Source of the DNA: Pochonia chlamydosporia 170
Taxonomy: Eukaryota; Ascomycota; Sordariomycetes; Hypocreales; Clavicipitaceae
NCBI RefSeq assembly: GCF_001653235.2
Contig: NC_035794.1
Span: 4,216,001 to 4,280,000 of the forward strand
Reading direction: 5' to 3'
Length of the DNA stretch: 64,000 nucleotides
The notes beneath the pieces were generated by a model, which was not told where the DNA came from, did no database searches, and was given only the letters and a program-made list of their open reading frames with translations. A program made the translations under genes and the position numbers. Numbering within the stretch: the stretch's first letter is position 1; each line of letters begins with the position of its first letter. Shown one piece after another: positions 10,377-24,016 of this stretch.

Positions 10377-12374
10377 ATGACGTCAGCTTCCTTGATCGCC
10401 GTAAATGGTGTAAAAGGGACAAAGGGCTCAGCCAGCACAAAGGCTTCAAATGGTACAAATGGTACAAATGGCACACATGGCACACATGGCACAAATGGCA
10501 GCTCCTCCTGGGAGCAAATAGGCGCCAGGAAGCGACAGGAGCTCTTGGCCTCTATCCCAGAAGAATGGCGCATCCCGACACACCTACTACCTGCTGAGAC
10601 TGAAGACGACGTGACTTCGTGGCCTGAGACGTGCGGATGGTTCACTCCTGAGGAACTGGCCATCACCAACTCATCTGCCTCCGAGTTGGTTCCTCAGCTC
10701 GTCTCTGGTCAGTTGTCCTCCGAGACAGTCACGAGAGCGTTCTGCAAGAGAGCCGCTGCTGCTCATCAATTGGTGTGTATTAGTTTGTTTTGGTATAAGC
10801 AAAAAGTCGGAAGAATCATGAGCATTTACTAACAACTACTACCTTACACCACTTAGACAAACTGCCTGTCCGAAACCTGCTTTGACCGCGCCATCAAGGC
10901 CGCAAAGGAGAGGGACCTGCACCTCAAGCAGACTGGCAAGCCCGTCGGTCCCTTGCATGGACTGCCCATCTCGCTCAAGGACAACTTCAACCTGCAGGGT
11001 CTGGATGCGACTGTTGGCTTCGTCTCTCACGTTGGCGACGCAGCCAAGGCGGATTCCACCCTGGCACAGCTCCTGGAAACTGCCGGTGCTGTCTTTTACG
11101 TCAAGACCAACACACCAACTGCCATGATGATTGCAGAGAGTGTGAACAACGTCTTCGGCCGCACCGTCAACCCCCTCAACAGAAAGACCACCAGCGGAGG
11201 TAGCTCCGGGGGTGAGTCGGCGCTACTCACCATGAAGGGAAGCCCGCTGGGCGTTGGTTCTGACATTGGAGGCTCGCTCCGGATTCCCGCCGCTTGCACG
11301 GGCATCTTCACACTCCGTCCATCCTCTGGACGCTTCCCCGTGAGGAACACCAGGTCCGGCATGCCGGGACAGGAAGCCGTGCAGTCGGTGAACGGGCCAA
11401 TGGCACGCACTCTCGACGATATTACCATGTACACAGAGAACGTGGTGAATGGTCAACCGTGGCTTCTGGACCCACGATGTTTGCCTATTCCTTGGAGGGA
11501 CGTGCAGCTGCCCAACAAGTTGAAGATTGCAGTGATGTGGCATGACAACATGGTCCGTCCCACCCCGCCGGTGACCCGTGCTCTTCGCGATGTCGTGTCC
11601 AAGCTCAAGGCTGCCGGGCACGATGTCGTTGAATGGGACCCTGTTGATCAGAAGGAAGGCCTCACCTTGCTGGGCCGAATGTTTGTGGCGGATGGAGGCA
11701 CCGCCATCCGAAAGCAGTTGGAACGAACTGGTGAACCGTGGAGACCCGAGATGGAACAGTACAGGATCGCAAAGGAGCTGTCTACATATGAAATGTGGAA
11801 CTTGCAACTGGAAAGAGTCGACTTTCAGAATCGCTACCTGGACCGCTGGAACAAGGCCGGCATTGATGCCATCTTGTGCCCTACGATTCCCTTCAACACT
11901 GTCAAGAATGGAACCTTTAAGCATGGTGAGTTGAGTTACCCCTAGCCCCTTTTTTACAAATGGGAGTTAGTTGGCCCCCTGCTGGTATCAACACCTGGCT
12001 AACGATGGGAAATGTATCTGTACCCGCAGTTGGCTACACGGGTGTTTACAATGTGCTCGACTACTCCTGTCTTTCGTTCCCAACTGGAATGACTGTGGAT
12101 AAAAATCTTGACATTATTGAGGAAAGGTATCAGCCACTGGGCTCGGACTGCGAGGCGATCAATGCGGACTGTAAGTGACTGGGTTGGTTTCATTTGGAGG
12201 CTCCAATAAGACATTTTGCGAAATGGATACAGTAAAATTTGCTGACAGATATTTATAGATGATGCTGAGACTATGCACGGTCTGCCGATTAGTCTTCAGC
12301 TAGTAGCGCGAAGGTTAGAGGAGGAAAAGGTCCTGGCCATGGGCAGGAAGGTCTTGGATGTGCTGGGCTCTTAG
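10377..12374 (+). CDS. Amidase signature family enzyme (acetamidase-type)
   Basis: Four exons (10377-10772, 10857-11925, 12030-12170, 12259-12374) join to 573 residues, the usual length of fungal general amidases. The catalytic triad is visible: Lys173 in ISLKDN, the cis-serine in TSGGSSGGE (about 248) and the nucleophile Ser272 in GSDIGGSLRIPA. The 24-residue gap between the two serines is the spacing in this family. The enzyme should hydrolyse carboxylic amides to acid and ammonia in the cytosol; acetamide or a similar small amide is possible but the substrate is not determined. Residues about 24-42 are a low-complexity run of Asn-Gly-Thr/His-Gly-Thr units encoded by a hexanucleotide-like repeat, ahead of the conserved domain and probably disordered. 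All splice sites are GT-AG and in phase. Confidence 0.9.
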
Positions 12375-13298
12375 GATAATAGCTAATATGCATGAATTTT
12401 TGGAGAGTAGCGCTCACGCACTATGTTATGTATGACACAGAATTGAAGATAGATTGCTTGCATACAGAGTATCCAAAGTAACGCTTATTGCTCTTTGGTC
12501 TAATGTAAAAGTGTGTAAATGCCAACGTACCCTGTACCCCGAGCTGGTTTCATATTCAGATACAATTTTTCTCTCGTGACCCAAGAGAGTAGCTAAACAA
12601 AAAGTCCAATCAATAATTTCACCAATTTGATACACCCGTAGCACATTTTTTGATGCTCTTATACCGTCTTGTTGTGAGGCAATCCATAAACTTGTGGTTC
12701 CTGTGTAAGCTGCCATTCTGGGTGCTTGGACGACGTGGATGCAATACGTTCACCTGATCGCTTGTGCAGCGCTTTATTCAACTTACCCCGCGAGGAAAGC
12801 CGTGTTACAGAGACAAGAGCCAATCAGGTTAGAAATATCCGAGTCATCATTTACCAATCGCCGTCATAGCCCTGAATCAACGCGTTGACGCGTTTCTAAA
12901 CTCTGGACGTACCAAAGACACGGAGTTGCGCAAATCGACTTGGAATGATCCAGTTCATCGGACTAGCGCTAAGCCGCACCCGGTTTGACAGCCAAAGTCC
13001 TGGGTTGGGTCAGTTGCGGCTCTGGTCTTGGTCGTCAATGTTGGACAAGTTAGAAAAGTGGACAACTCATGAGGCAACTCGATCTTTTGAGTTACACCGT
13101 CCCGGAATTGTGTTTGCGGTGCCTTTGAGTGGGTTTCGTTTTATTAGCATCAGGCTTCCTCTCCGAGAGCTGGATCCCATCCATTTAACTCTGCAAGTTG
13201 TAGTTGTGCCTTCTCTCTCGTCATCGTTGATCCCCAGGCTACGTCCTGGTACTCAATCCTTTCCACCTCTAATCACGCCTCTATAGCTTTGGCATACC
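12375..13298. other. Intergenic gap
   Basis: Lies between the amidase and the SDR gene and marks the left edge of the terpenoid block. I see no conserved frame. The last 120 bases are CT-rich and likely hold the SDR promoter. Confidence 0.5.
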
Positions 13299-14392
13299 AT
13301 GGTTCAACTGCAGGATATCAAAGCCTCCAATGCTCGACTAGCCTCTACCCTCCCTGGCCTGGTTGCCGTCTTTGTTGGTGCGACGAGCGGCATTGGGGAG
13401 TTCACGCTCAAAGAGTTGGCACGTCATGCACGCTCGCCGCGTGTATATTTTACTGGCCGCTCACAAGAAGCCGGCGACCGCATTGCAGCTGAGTGCAGCG
13501 CGTTAAACCCCGATGGAATATTCACGTTTATCAAGGCAGATACGAGCCTTCTTCGTAACGTGGATGCCGTGTGTTGCGATATCAAGACCAAGGAAGAGTG
13601 TATCAACCTGCTTTTTCTGAGTGCAGGAACGCTCGTCCAAGGCGAATGTATGACCCCAACATCTCGAAGAAGTAGCAGAGCTGATAACTCCTTGATTGCC
13701 ACATATAAATAGACACGGCAGAAGGGCTCGACTTGGATCTTGCCTTGAAATACTACTGCCGCACACGCTTCATTTCCAATCTGCTCCCTCTCCTGAAAAA
13801 GGCAACGTCTCTCCGCCGAGTGGTCTCTGTCGCTGCCGGCACGAAAGAAGGACCTGTTGACCGATCCGATCTCTCTGCTGCCAAGAATTTGGGCATGCTC
13901 GCTCGTCGAGCTCATTTCACCACCTTCATTACCCTGTCACATACCATCTTTGCTGAGAAAGCACCAGAAGTCTCTTTTGTGCATGACTATCCCGGTGCCG
14001 TCAAATCTGGTATATTTCGTGGCAACACAGGTGTAGCCATGTTGCTAGTTAGAGCGGCCCTCAAAGTTATCGGCCCCTTCGTTTACATTCCCTCTGAAGA
14101 GTCCGGCCAACGCCATGTATACCTCTCCACAAGCGCTGCATTTCCTGCAGCAGCAGAGAGTAGAAACACTGGTACAGCACGTGGCCTTCCATTGGCAGCT
14201 AATGGACATGTTGCAAGAGGGATTGATGGCAACAAGGGCAGCGGTGTTTACTCAGTTGATCAAAACTGTGAGAGTGCGGGACAGGCTGTCGAGGAACTGC
14301 TTGCTAATCTGAAGAATGATGGAGTGCGCGACGAAATTTGGGAGCATACACAGAAGGTTTTTGATGGAATCACTGAGGCTAGAAAAGTCTAG
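13299..14392 (+). CDS. Atypical short-chain dehydrogenase/reductase
   Basis: Two exons (13299-13647 and 13713-14392) join to 342 residues. The cofactor loop is VGATSGIG (Gly27, Gly31, Gly33), so NAD(P) binding is likely. The usual NNAG is replaced by LFLSAG. After the strand RVVSVAAG there is no clear Tyr-x-x-x-Lys; the segment reads AHFTTFITLSHTIF instead. Splicing restores GEYTAEGLDLDLALKYYCRTRF-like sequence, which is well conserved in a fungal SDR subgroup found in many biosynthetic clusters. It probably oxidises or reduces an alcohol or ketone of the pathway product, but the missing tyrosine motif makes the chemistry uncertain. It ends 132 bp from the convergent P450. Confidence 0.75.
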
Positions 14393-14524
14393 AACCACCA
14401 TGTTGTCTGCTGAGCAGGTGGGAATGACGAAGGTTGGGGTATTGTGCTGTGCAGTTTGTGCAAGTTCAGAAACAAAAGGAGAATTGAGAACGTGGGGTCA
14501 TTATGGGCCAGAGACTTTTATTAT

Positions 14525-16279
14525 CTACACGAGCTTCTTGAACAGCACCGGAACGGTAGGGTCGGCCAAGACGTTGACCTCGAACATGATGTTCCTTGGT
14601 CGACCGGTCCCTTCTTTGAGCTTGATATCGTAGTTTTGCAAAATATGCACAAGAATGATCTTGATCTGATTGCTGGCAAAGAATCGGCCAGGGCAAGCAT
14701 CGTTACCAAATCCGAATTGCATGCTGTCGTAACTGGTGCTCGCGAACTGGTATTTGTTTGCCGCCTCTGGTGTGCTACGCAACTTGTAAAAGCGAAAACC
14801 GTCAAACTCGTTTGGATCACCCCATTCCGCAGGCGACTCGTCGAAAATGTTGGTATTGCATTGCACAATGGTCCCTGACGGGATGTTAAACCCGTTAGAA
14901 AGCTCAATAGGAACCAACGCTTTTCGCTGGAATGTGGCTGGTTCGACAACAAACGTTAGTTAGAGGATGGACGCCGCCAGTGATCTACAACTTACCGACG
15001 GATGCAGGACTGTGCCGCATCGACTCTTTCATAAAGCTGTCCAACTTCTTGAGATGTGTGAGGTCTTGCTTTTGGAGAAGCCCTTGGCGGTCCTTGGTCA
15101 CTTCCCTGATTTCCTGTCGAAGTGGCTCTAGATATTCTGGCCTGGCTGCCAAATCCAGCAATGTATGAGTGATGGCAAGTCTTGTTGTGTGGATGGCCGC
15201 AGTAGCTGTCAGCATTTGTATCTTGGCAAGTTCTTTAGAGTCGAACGATGTCTCCCCAATCTTCTTCGCCCTCTTCTGCATCCATTCGATGGTGTCGTAG
15301 TATGGGCGCTTTGTAGACATTTCTGCTTCCGCATCACGCCTTGCCAGCTCGGGTAGCAGCAGGTCATGGGCGTGCTTGTGGTCACCTTTGATGCGATTTA
15401 TTTCTGGGACGAAGAATTGCGCAATTGGACGAAGCCAAGGGTGCCAGAGCTTGAGCCTCTCAGCTCCTACCATAACGTCTGTGGCGAATTTGACGCTACT
15501 CTCTAGCCAGTCTTCACTTCGGCAAAGAGGGAGTCCAACAAAGATGCGAGCTGAAGCTTGTGCAACAACTCGATTCAGCTTTTCTTGGAGGTCAATTGGT
15601 GTCCAGTCTGGATGCGCTAGTTAGCTCTGGGGGTATACGACCTGAGAGTTGAAGAGTGAAGGTACCTTCGCATGGCGGAAAGATGGTGTTAAAACACCAA
15701 TCTACCTCTTGTTGAACATCCTCAACGAAATTGCCCAAGTTTCGGTTCAAGTCAATCTTGATAGCTCCCAGCATTACGTCACTCTCATGATCTATGGTGG
15801 TGTAGTGACCGATAAGCCGCTGTGAGTGGTTATTAGCTACCTTACTCCGGAGTGGTATTTGGGAAACTCTGTGGTAGGCAGACTTACATCGGCCAATGCC
15901 TTCATGCCACTGGCTTGGCGACGATTGTACGGTTTGAGGTCGACGGCATACTTCCTGGGCAGAAATAGTCTTGGTCCATCGGGTGTCAAGACCTGGAATA
16001 TACTGTCCTTGAACTGTGCATTGCAAATACAAATTAGAAACACAGCTGGAGAAGGGGAGGGCCAGTGGGCATGCAAACCTTTCGATACCCTTCACGTAAT
16101 ATGGCATCAGCTTCTTGTACATATCGTAGTTTTAGAGTGCTACTGTCTGCTTCGTCCAAGCCAACAGTGGGAACATTAAAAGCTTTTGGTCTCTTCCAGT
16201 ATACCGACAAGACCGAGATCAGTATCACAACAGCACCCAACACCGATGAAAATATTGTATATGACTCCACGCCCGCCAT
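14525..16279 (-). CDS. Cytochrome P450 monooxygenase (ent-kaurene-oxidase-like fungal group)
   Basis: Multi-exon gene starting at ATG 16279, with a single N-terminal membrane anchor (SVLGAVVILISVLSVYW) that places it on the ER. After removing short GT-AG introns the P450 landmarks follow in order: an I-helix with AIHTT in place of AGxDT, the K-helix ExxR in KESMRH, and the haem loop FGFGNDACPGRFFA near the C-terminus, whose cysteine is the iron ligand. AIHTT together with that haem loop is typical of the fungal CYP503-like/ent-kaurene-oxidase-type enzymes that hydroxylate terpenoids. Next to a terpene synthase 3.4 kb away, oxidation of the terpene product is the natural inference. The gene appears intact, about 500 residues. 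It is divergently placed to the glycosyltransferase-like gene. Confidence 0.85.
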
Positions 16280-17156
16280 AACTGTGATTCTGTATTTCAG
16301 TATCAAAAGGCAGGATTCCTTATTCCACCATCACAACAGGATTAATTGCAATGCCTTTAATGTTTGGTTCTGCAACTTCTGCATGCACCCCACCAAACCC
16401 CCACGGATCATGCATGTAAGAGAGCTTATGGTTACCTTGCGTGCCGTGTCATCTTATTATTACGAGATACACTCTTAGCGTTTAATGTTGCCTTGGCTAC
16501 ATGCTCAGTTTCCTCACTACTTTTCGCGGAATATACTCTGGGCTATAGCGGTCGCTGCCTTTGGAACCAGCACTCTTCTGGTATCATTCTGCGGTGCTGC
16601 TGGATGGCTTCAGTACTGGTTAGGATGTGGGGAGCTTCAGATGTTACTCTGCCAGACACTTTGCCGCCTTTCCATACTTGTGAAACGATCATTCCACGAC
16701 CAGAAGGTTGCATTGTTGCGCTTACTCTGCCACGATAAGCGGGGACTGGCCTTGCAAGCCACCGGTTGCATACGAACTGCAACGTCGAGTCGCCGTCGAA
16801 CCGACTCAATCTGGGATAAGGGAACGGTCAATAGCCGATAGGACGCCCATGTCAAGCACCTCGTGCTTCGTGCAAGGACATGCATGGACTCGGAATCGTG
16901 AATGGTTAGGCGCGTTCTGATTCCCACAGAAACGAATCGTCAAGGTGTGGGAGGAAGGAGGAATGTACGGGATGCGATAGAAGGTACCTTGAACAGCATC
17001 ACTTCGCGTTCTTACATCATATAACCACCCTCCTTGGTATCCTGTTGCCGTGACTCTGCCTGTTATCAGAAACCGCAAGCCTTGCCTACAGTCCCCTTCT
17101 ACACATCTATAACCCCCTTTTTGAGTCTTTCGAGCCAACAACTACACCAAGTCATC
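16280..17156. promoter_or_regulatory. Shared divergent promoter region, P450 and glycosyltransferase-like gene
   Basis: About 880 bp separate the start codons of the two divergent genes, so regulatory sites are probably shared. I did not find a repeated operator I would trust. The two frames of about 120 residues here lack protein-like motifs. Confidence 0.4.
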
Positions 17157-18386
17157 ATGGTGCCTTCAGCAGTGGATCAATGCGAAAATCGGGTGCCCGT
17201 TGGTCTCAAACTCATCCCGTCTGATAAGCTGGACGTCCGTTCAGACGAGAAGATTGCAGCGTGGCTTCAACAAAGACACCCCGTCACTTCAGATAAAAAC
17301 GTTTGGGCATTCTGGAACAAGGGGTATAGTCAGATGCCCCCTTGGGTTCAGCGCAATGTGATTAATTGGGTTCGACGTCTCGGCTCTGACTGGACAGTCC
17401 ACCTCCTCGACCTTGTCCCAGGCTCCGAGACAAATGTTTATCATTATCTGGATAAGCAGTTCTTTCCAAACGCCTTTAATGATAACACCATGGATGGACC
17501 GCATGTTGGTGCACATCAAGGAGACATTGTCCGACTTCCTCTGCTGTGGAAATATGGTGGCGTATGGATGGATGTAGGAACATTTCTCTTTCGCCACGTT
17601 GAAGACATCTGCTGGAAACTGATTGAAGATCCCGAGTCGCCTTATGAAATGTCCGGCTTTACCATCGAACTGCGTCCGGAATGCGATTCCATGTTGAATG
17701 GATTTATTGCTGCCAAGCGCAACAATCCATTTATAAAACGTTGGCTTGATATCTATCTTGCGCTCTGGACAGGCGCGACCAACTCTCATGACTTCCACAA
17801 GCACCCCCTCCTCAAGCATTTACCTCTTCTCTGTCCCGCAGTAGACAAGATGAACTGCCCTAATCTCAACGTTATGATGGAGAACTTCAGCGATTATCTG
17901 TCACAAACCATGTGTTACGAACGACTGCGCAAGCTGATTGACCCAGCAGATGGGTTCAATGGACCAGAGTATTTTTCCAAGCACATGTTTCTCACCCCAG
18001 CACTACAGGAGACGTTTTATTTTCAGCAGGTAACGGGTTGGTCTGGTACTCGACAGTTTGAGCTACTGACAACTCAGCGATCGGGCGAGGGTGTGGTGAA
18101 GGACGATAAGTGGCAGGATGCTGAGGACTTTGTGCATAAGGCATTGGCCAACACATCTACGATGAAGTTATCTCATGGACCTGCTGGCGCTCTTGAGTCG
18201 TTTCTGGCAGATCTATGGGACTCCAAAGAGCATTGCGATGCGGACAACGTAGAGGGTACTTTTGCAGCATACTTGAGATATGGAAGTGTACACTTTGACC
18301 AAACTAGAGAGTTGGTGCCTATCAAGTATGAACTCACTAAAGAGGAAGTGCTACATTGTGGTATTTTGGATCCCAAGGCAGCCTAG
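17157..18386 (+). CDS. Capsule-synthesis-type glycosyltransferase-like protein (Caps_synth/GT32-like)
   Basis: A single exon of 409 residues from ATG 17157. The N-terminal third has VWAFWNKGYSQMPPWVQ followed by VINWVRR, the pattern of the capsular polysaccharide synthesis family (PF05704) and related GT32-like sugar transferases. The nucleotide-sugar site is expected at GDIVRLPLLWKYGG then VWMDVGTF. Here the usual DxD is reduced to D139-V-G141, so metal or donor binding may be altered. There is no signal peptide or membrane segment, suggesting a cytosolic protein. Such genes occur in fungal secondary-metabolite clusters, where their role is often undefined. It could glycosylate the terpenoid or catalyse a different transfer. 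The family call is good; the function is open. Confidence 0.7.
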   Translation: MVPSAVDQCENRVPVGLKLIPSDKLDVRSDEKIAAWLQQRHPVTSDKNVWAFWNKGYSQMPPWVQRNVINWVRRLGSDWTVHLLDLVPGSETNVYHYLDKQFFPNAFNDNTMDGPHVGAHQGDIVRLPLLWKYGGVWMDVGTFLFRHVEDICWKLIEDPESPYEMSGFTIELRPECDSMLNGFIAAKRNNPFIKRWLDIYLALWTGATNSHDFHKHPLLKHLPLLCPAVDKMNCPNLNVMMENFSDYLSQTMCYERLRKLIDPADGFNGPEYFSKHMFLTPALQETFYFQQVTGWSGTRQFELLTTQRSGEGVVKDDKWQDAEDFVHKALANTSTMKLSHGPAGALESFLADLWDSKEHCDADNVEGTFAAYLRYGSVHFDQTRELVPIKYELTKEEVLHCGILDPKAA

Positions 18387-19728
18387 CTATGCAGAGAGTA
18401 TATTGAATTATGTATTTGACCGAACGTCTTACCAGTCACACAAAATGAACTAGTGAATGGAGTTCCTAGCAAATAGGTGATGACGCATTAGTAACGACTC
18501 ACTATTGAGGGTGCCATCAATGCGAGATGCTCCAGAAGTGACTCTTTCGCATGCAAGAGCCAAGTTGGCCTTCAAATCATCACCTTGATACCGTGAACCA
18601 GGCTGGTGGCAACATCTTGCAGTCTTTCTCACGCATCTGTTGTAGTGGTGCAGGTGCAGGGCGAGGTTTCCGGGATTACTCCCCAGCCTACTCATCAATA
18701 ATCCACTCCCATGCATGGCCAAGAACTAGTATACTTTGAGATATGCAGTCGTCATCTCGGTTAATGGGTTGCGATTTGACTTTCTCGATGGTGAAGGATT
18801 GGATACCTGGTCAGCCTGCCAAGATTTCGCCCGACATCGAGAAATCTAGACTTGACTCGACAGTGACGCGACGAACGTTACATCGAATATCAAAGTTAGC
18901 CGGTCTCACACAACATGGTAAGAGCCAATAACGAGATGGATAAGCCACTCGGGATATACTCACTTTGTCGATAGGGCGGGAACGACTAATTAGACATGTC
19001 GCCGCTAATAATAGCTGTTCATGCTTTGAGTGAAGCAGAAGTCCTTGGCGGGATACCAAACCCTGCACTCAGGCTGCTAATGCGGCAATGAGTTACTCTA
19101 CCGCTTCGCAATGGAATGATGCCCATATGTGAGATCTCAGGGGTGATACTAGTACACTACCAACTTTCAGGTAGTTTTGCTCTATTTTGAGTCGCTGAGA
19201 CCGCGGTTTTGCAAGGGATCAAGCGGCTATTATACAACTTCACCGAAGTAACAACGGCCCACCCTTCAAATCGCCATGCTGAATCCGGCTATATCTTTGA
19301 CTTCTCTCTTAACTTTGGTACCGATGACCTTCGTGCTTACTCTCGCCAGTAAGCACAACTCTACTAACTCGAAACTACAATGACCTACACATCGATGAGG
19401 AGTAACGTAATATCAGAACAGCATCGTGAGACAAGGTGGGCACTCGGCCTTTGAACTGACTGGACGCTTGCCTGGCGTGCTCCGTGTAAGAAGTTACCGG
19501 ATAAATGGTCAATATGAGTTCCCTTGTACCTCGCCACCTTGACTGTGATACGAGGGCTGGGCAGAGTGTATGGCGTAATCTATCAGCTACCATATATAGA
19601 TTCCCTTACATCCTGGCCAGGTTTGGACAAGATTCTTAATGTACCTAAGTGCTGCTCTTGTATACCTCCTAGCCTCCTTCTAGACACACACACATACACA
19701 CACACACTCACAAAAGAGACTTGTCAAA
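18387..19728. other. Intergenic region upstream of terpene synthase
   Basis: A 1.3 kb gap with no convincing frame. Just before the terpene synthase ATG, positions about 19684-19711 carry a (CA)n-rich run that probably lies in the 5' leader. Confidence 0.5.
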
Positions 19729-21181
<1,453 letters not shown>

Positions 21182-21661
21182 AGATCATGGCATGAGGTAA
21201 TATTTTCGTCGATATAGAGCACACAATATACGTATCCGTTTGTACCAGATACTTGGCGAGATCTGAATAGCATGATTGCAAGTAGCTTTGCACAGTATCT
21301 TTGCACAACTACAGCCAAACAAATGATGAGCTAGCACCAAGCAACTCTATTACAACAATTTTGCTTGAATGGTCAAAAATGATCACGAAGAAGCTGGTCG
21401 TGGATAAGAGCAGCTCTTGGTATGCATGATCCGAATCTCTTTCCGAATACATTTAAAAGTCCCGAAATATATGAAATCCCGCTTTATATTAATAAAAGAT
21501 AGAAATATTAGACAGGGTTCAATGTAAGAGAGAGGCCATGCGCGCCAATACAAAGACAGTGAATGTCTCAATGCGGCCAACCAAATGTCAAATCATATAG
21601 CAGGTCGCATGTATGCCCCCGTTCAGTCTAAGTCTCTTCACTCGCGAGGTACGGGATCCGT
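21182..21661. other. Convergent intergenic spacer
   Basis: 480 bp between the terpene synthase and copper amine oxidase stops. AT-rich, probably holding both 3' ends. No gene seen. Confidence 0.5.
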
Positions 21662-24016
21662 TTACAGCTTGGGTGAGCCCATCTGGTTGTTTGTAGTGTT
21701 CAAAATTTGACTCGCTGTGGTGGCTCGTTGCGGTGGTACATCCATGACCGGGTTATTGCTAAAGAAGTTGCGTGGCCGCAGCAGCAATGTCATAGGTTCC
21801 ACCGGCATGATGGGGAAATCTTCTGGGGAAGGGAAATGCACGACTCCAAAAGTGTGCCACAAGACAATATCCTCGTTGTCAATGCTCTCTGAGCCGTCGC
21901 CAATCCACTCGGTGAGACCGACGTCAGTCTCACCAGAGGTTTGTGGAACGTGTCTGCCGGCGGGCCAGAATTGATCGTCACGGTCTGTATAATGATCAGT
22001 GTTAATAGCAGTGACTTGAAGCTCGGGGCTGTTGCATCTGAAGCATGCTTGAGAATACGAAAGGTGCGACACTTACACTTGGTGACGTGAACTGCATGCC
22101 GGGCAAACCCAGCTCGTTTCCACACGAGCGAGCCTGGTTTCGGTAGCAGACGAGGAACCTCACGGCTCACAAGTTTGTAGCTGGCTGGCTTTTTGCTGAA
22201 TGGATGGATCTTGCTGGTGTTGCAAATGTCCCAGGATCTGACTGTCGCGCCGTCGTAGTCGGTCATTGCTTGTCCAGTGGTAGCCAGCTTTGTCTTTTTG
22301 GCATAAAATGCATTGCCATATGGGTTCATAGGGCTTCCAACAGGCTCATCAGAGGCGACAGCGTCAGTCATGAAGACAGTATTCCGTGGTCCGTCCACAT
22401 TTGCGTTGATTCGGAGGCAAAACAGGTGTTGATGGTTATGTGCATTGACGCCTTTCATTCCCAGTTGTCAGTCGTAATCGTAGGTTTTACGTCGTAAACA
22501 ACTTACCGGGATACACCTCAGTGCCCCATCCATCGGTGTCTTCACCAGGATTGATCGAATACGTGTTCAAGATGCCCGTCAGCTTAATTTCTGGCTGAAT
22601 GGTACCATCTTGCTAGATGATTGTTAGTTGTTGCTGTTTTAGATGAACACCATGATGACCTACATGGAAAATCCACTAAAAGAGCCAAGGTTAGCTTGCT
22701 TTAAATTAATCCTAATTGGAGTTGGCACCTACTTGGATAGCATACTCGTAGTTGGCTGCGGTAAAAACTTGCTGAATAATGAGCTTGCGAGCCCTAGTGA
22801 CGATGCCTGACTCATCTCTAAAGTCGGTGTGCTTAAACAGAATGCCATTATCCTCTTCATGGATGCAGATGGCATTCTTGATGTGCCTGATGTTGCCGTC
22901 TCTGGTGGGAAACTCCGCGTCTAGGTAACGAATGTATCCTTTACAGTCACAGCCAAGTCTGAGGCTGTTGGTCATGTACCCAGCACCATACTCACCAAGA
23001 TCAAAGGCATGCTTTCTCTGATGAGGGCGATCAGGATTGCCACTGGATATGGTCAGATACTCTTATCTCAATGTCTCAATACTGTGGCTCATCGATTCAA
23101 CTTACTAAGGTACAACCATTTCCACCAGGGACATTCGGTAGAAAATTGGACGTTCAGTGCCTTTGTCGTTGTATCGTATGTCACTGAGAACGATACCTTC
23201 TCGGTAATTGAATCCGATGTGGAATCTCCAATTCTGCCACTCCATCTCTCTGCCGTTCAGCTTAAACGACGGACCTTCAGGTTGAGTGATTTCCAGCGGT
23301 TTCAAGTCAGTGCGATAACCACCCTTGGCATTGATGTCAGCTGGATAGTAATTTATTGTCGCTTCCCTTCTCAGAGGACGTCGCGTCTTTGGAATATCGA
23401 TGTGAATAATTTTATCCTTGTCACTATCGTAAATAGGACAAAAGTCCAATGGATACTGATACTGGCAGTCATCGATGTTTGGCCTGAAGTACATGAGCGC
23501 TTGTTGGAGGCGAACATTGCTGCCGAAGCGTTCATCGTAGCCAATGGTCCAAGGGTCGCAATAGACTTTGTGCATTTCATCTCTGGCGATGCCACTGATT
23601 TCGCATTGTTTGATGACACTGGAATCAGTGCGAATGACTTGCTCAACTCTCTGCAACTCCTCCACGGTAATCTAAGAAAATGTGCGTGAGTTTCCAATTC
23701 ATCAAGATGTCATTGTAATACTTACAATTGGTTGTCTGCCATTGACCCATTCCCACTGAACAATTTGGCTCTTCCCAAGGTCGACTAGACCATCGCCAAC
23801 TTTGCCGCCAGGTGCAATGACTGAGACGTCAGCAACACGAGGTGGTTTAGTTGCATTGGATCGTTCCGCCAGCCATTTCGTCATGCCCGCTTTGCGAGGC
23901 TCATGGAGGGAGACAACATGGAAGTTTACATTTTTGTGTGTCTTTCTCACAATGGAAATGACATTCTGTATTTCCGTCGCTGAGAGGGGGTCTAAAGGAT
24001 GCTGTGTCGGCGCCAT
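21662..24016 (-). CDS. Copper amine oxidase (primary amine oxidase)
   Basis: Several exons join to about 680-700 residues, the normal fungal length, from ATG 24016. The N-terminal N2/N3-like domains are present. The catalytic aspartate lies in KHAFDLGEYGAGYMTN. The tyrosine converted to topaquinone lies in AANYEYAIQ. Two copper histidines are in NAHNHQHLF and the third in VVHFPSPEDFPIMP. All active-site parts are therefore present and the enzyme should oxidise a primary amine to aldehyde, ammonia and hydrogen peroxide. The last four residues end in PKL, close to a PTS1-like peroxisomal tail (SPKL*), so peroxisomal location is possible but weak. It faces the terpene synthase tail to tail. It could supply nitrogen from amines or act on an aminated pathway intermediate; the latter is inference. 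Confidence 0.9.

Noticed and set aside
10839..11924. Long minus-strand frames opposite the amidase
   Set aside because: They are antisense shadows of a highly conserved gene with a complete catalytic triad on the plus strand.
23009..23689. A 226-codon plus-strand frame
   Set aside because: It lies exactly opposite a copper amine oxidase exon with conserved family sequence, so it is a shadow frame.
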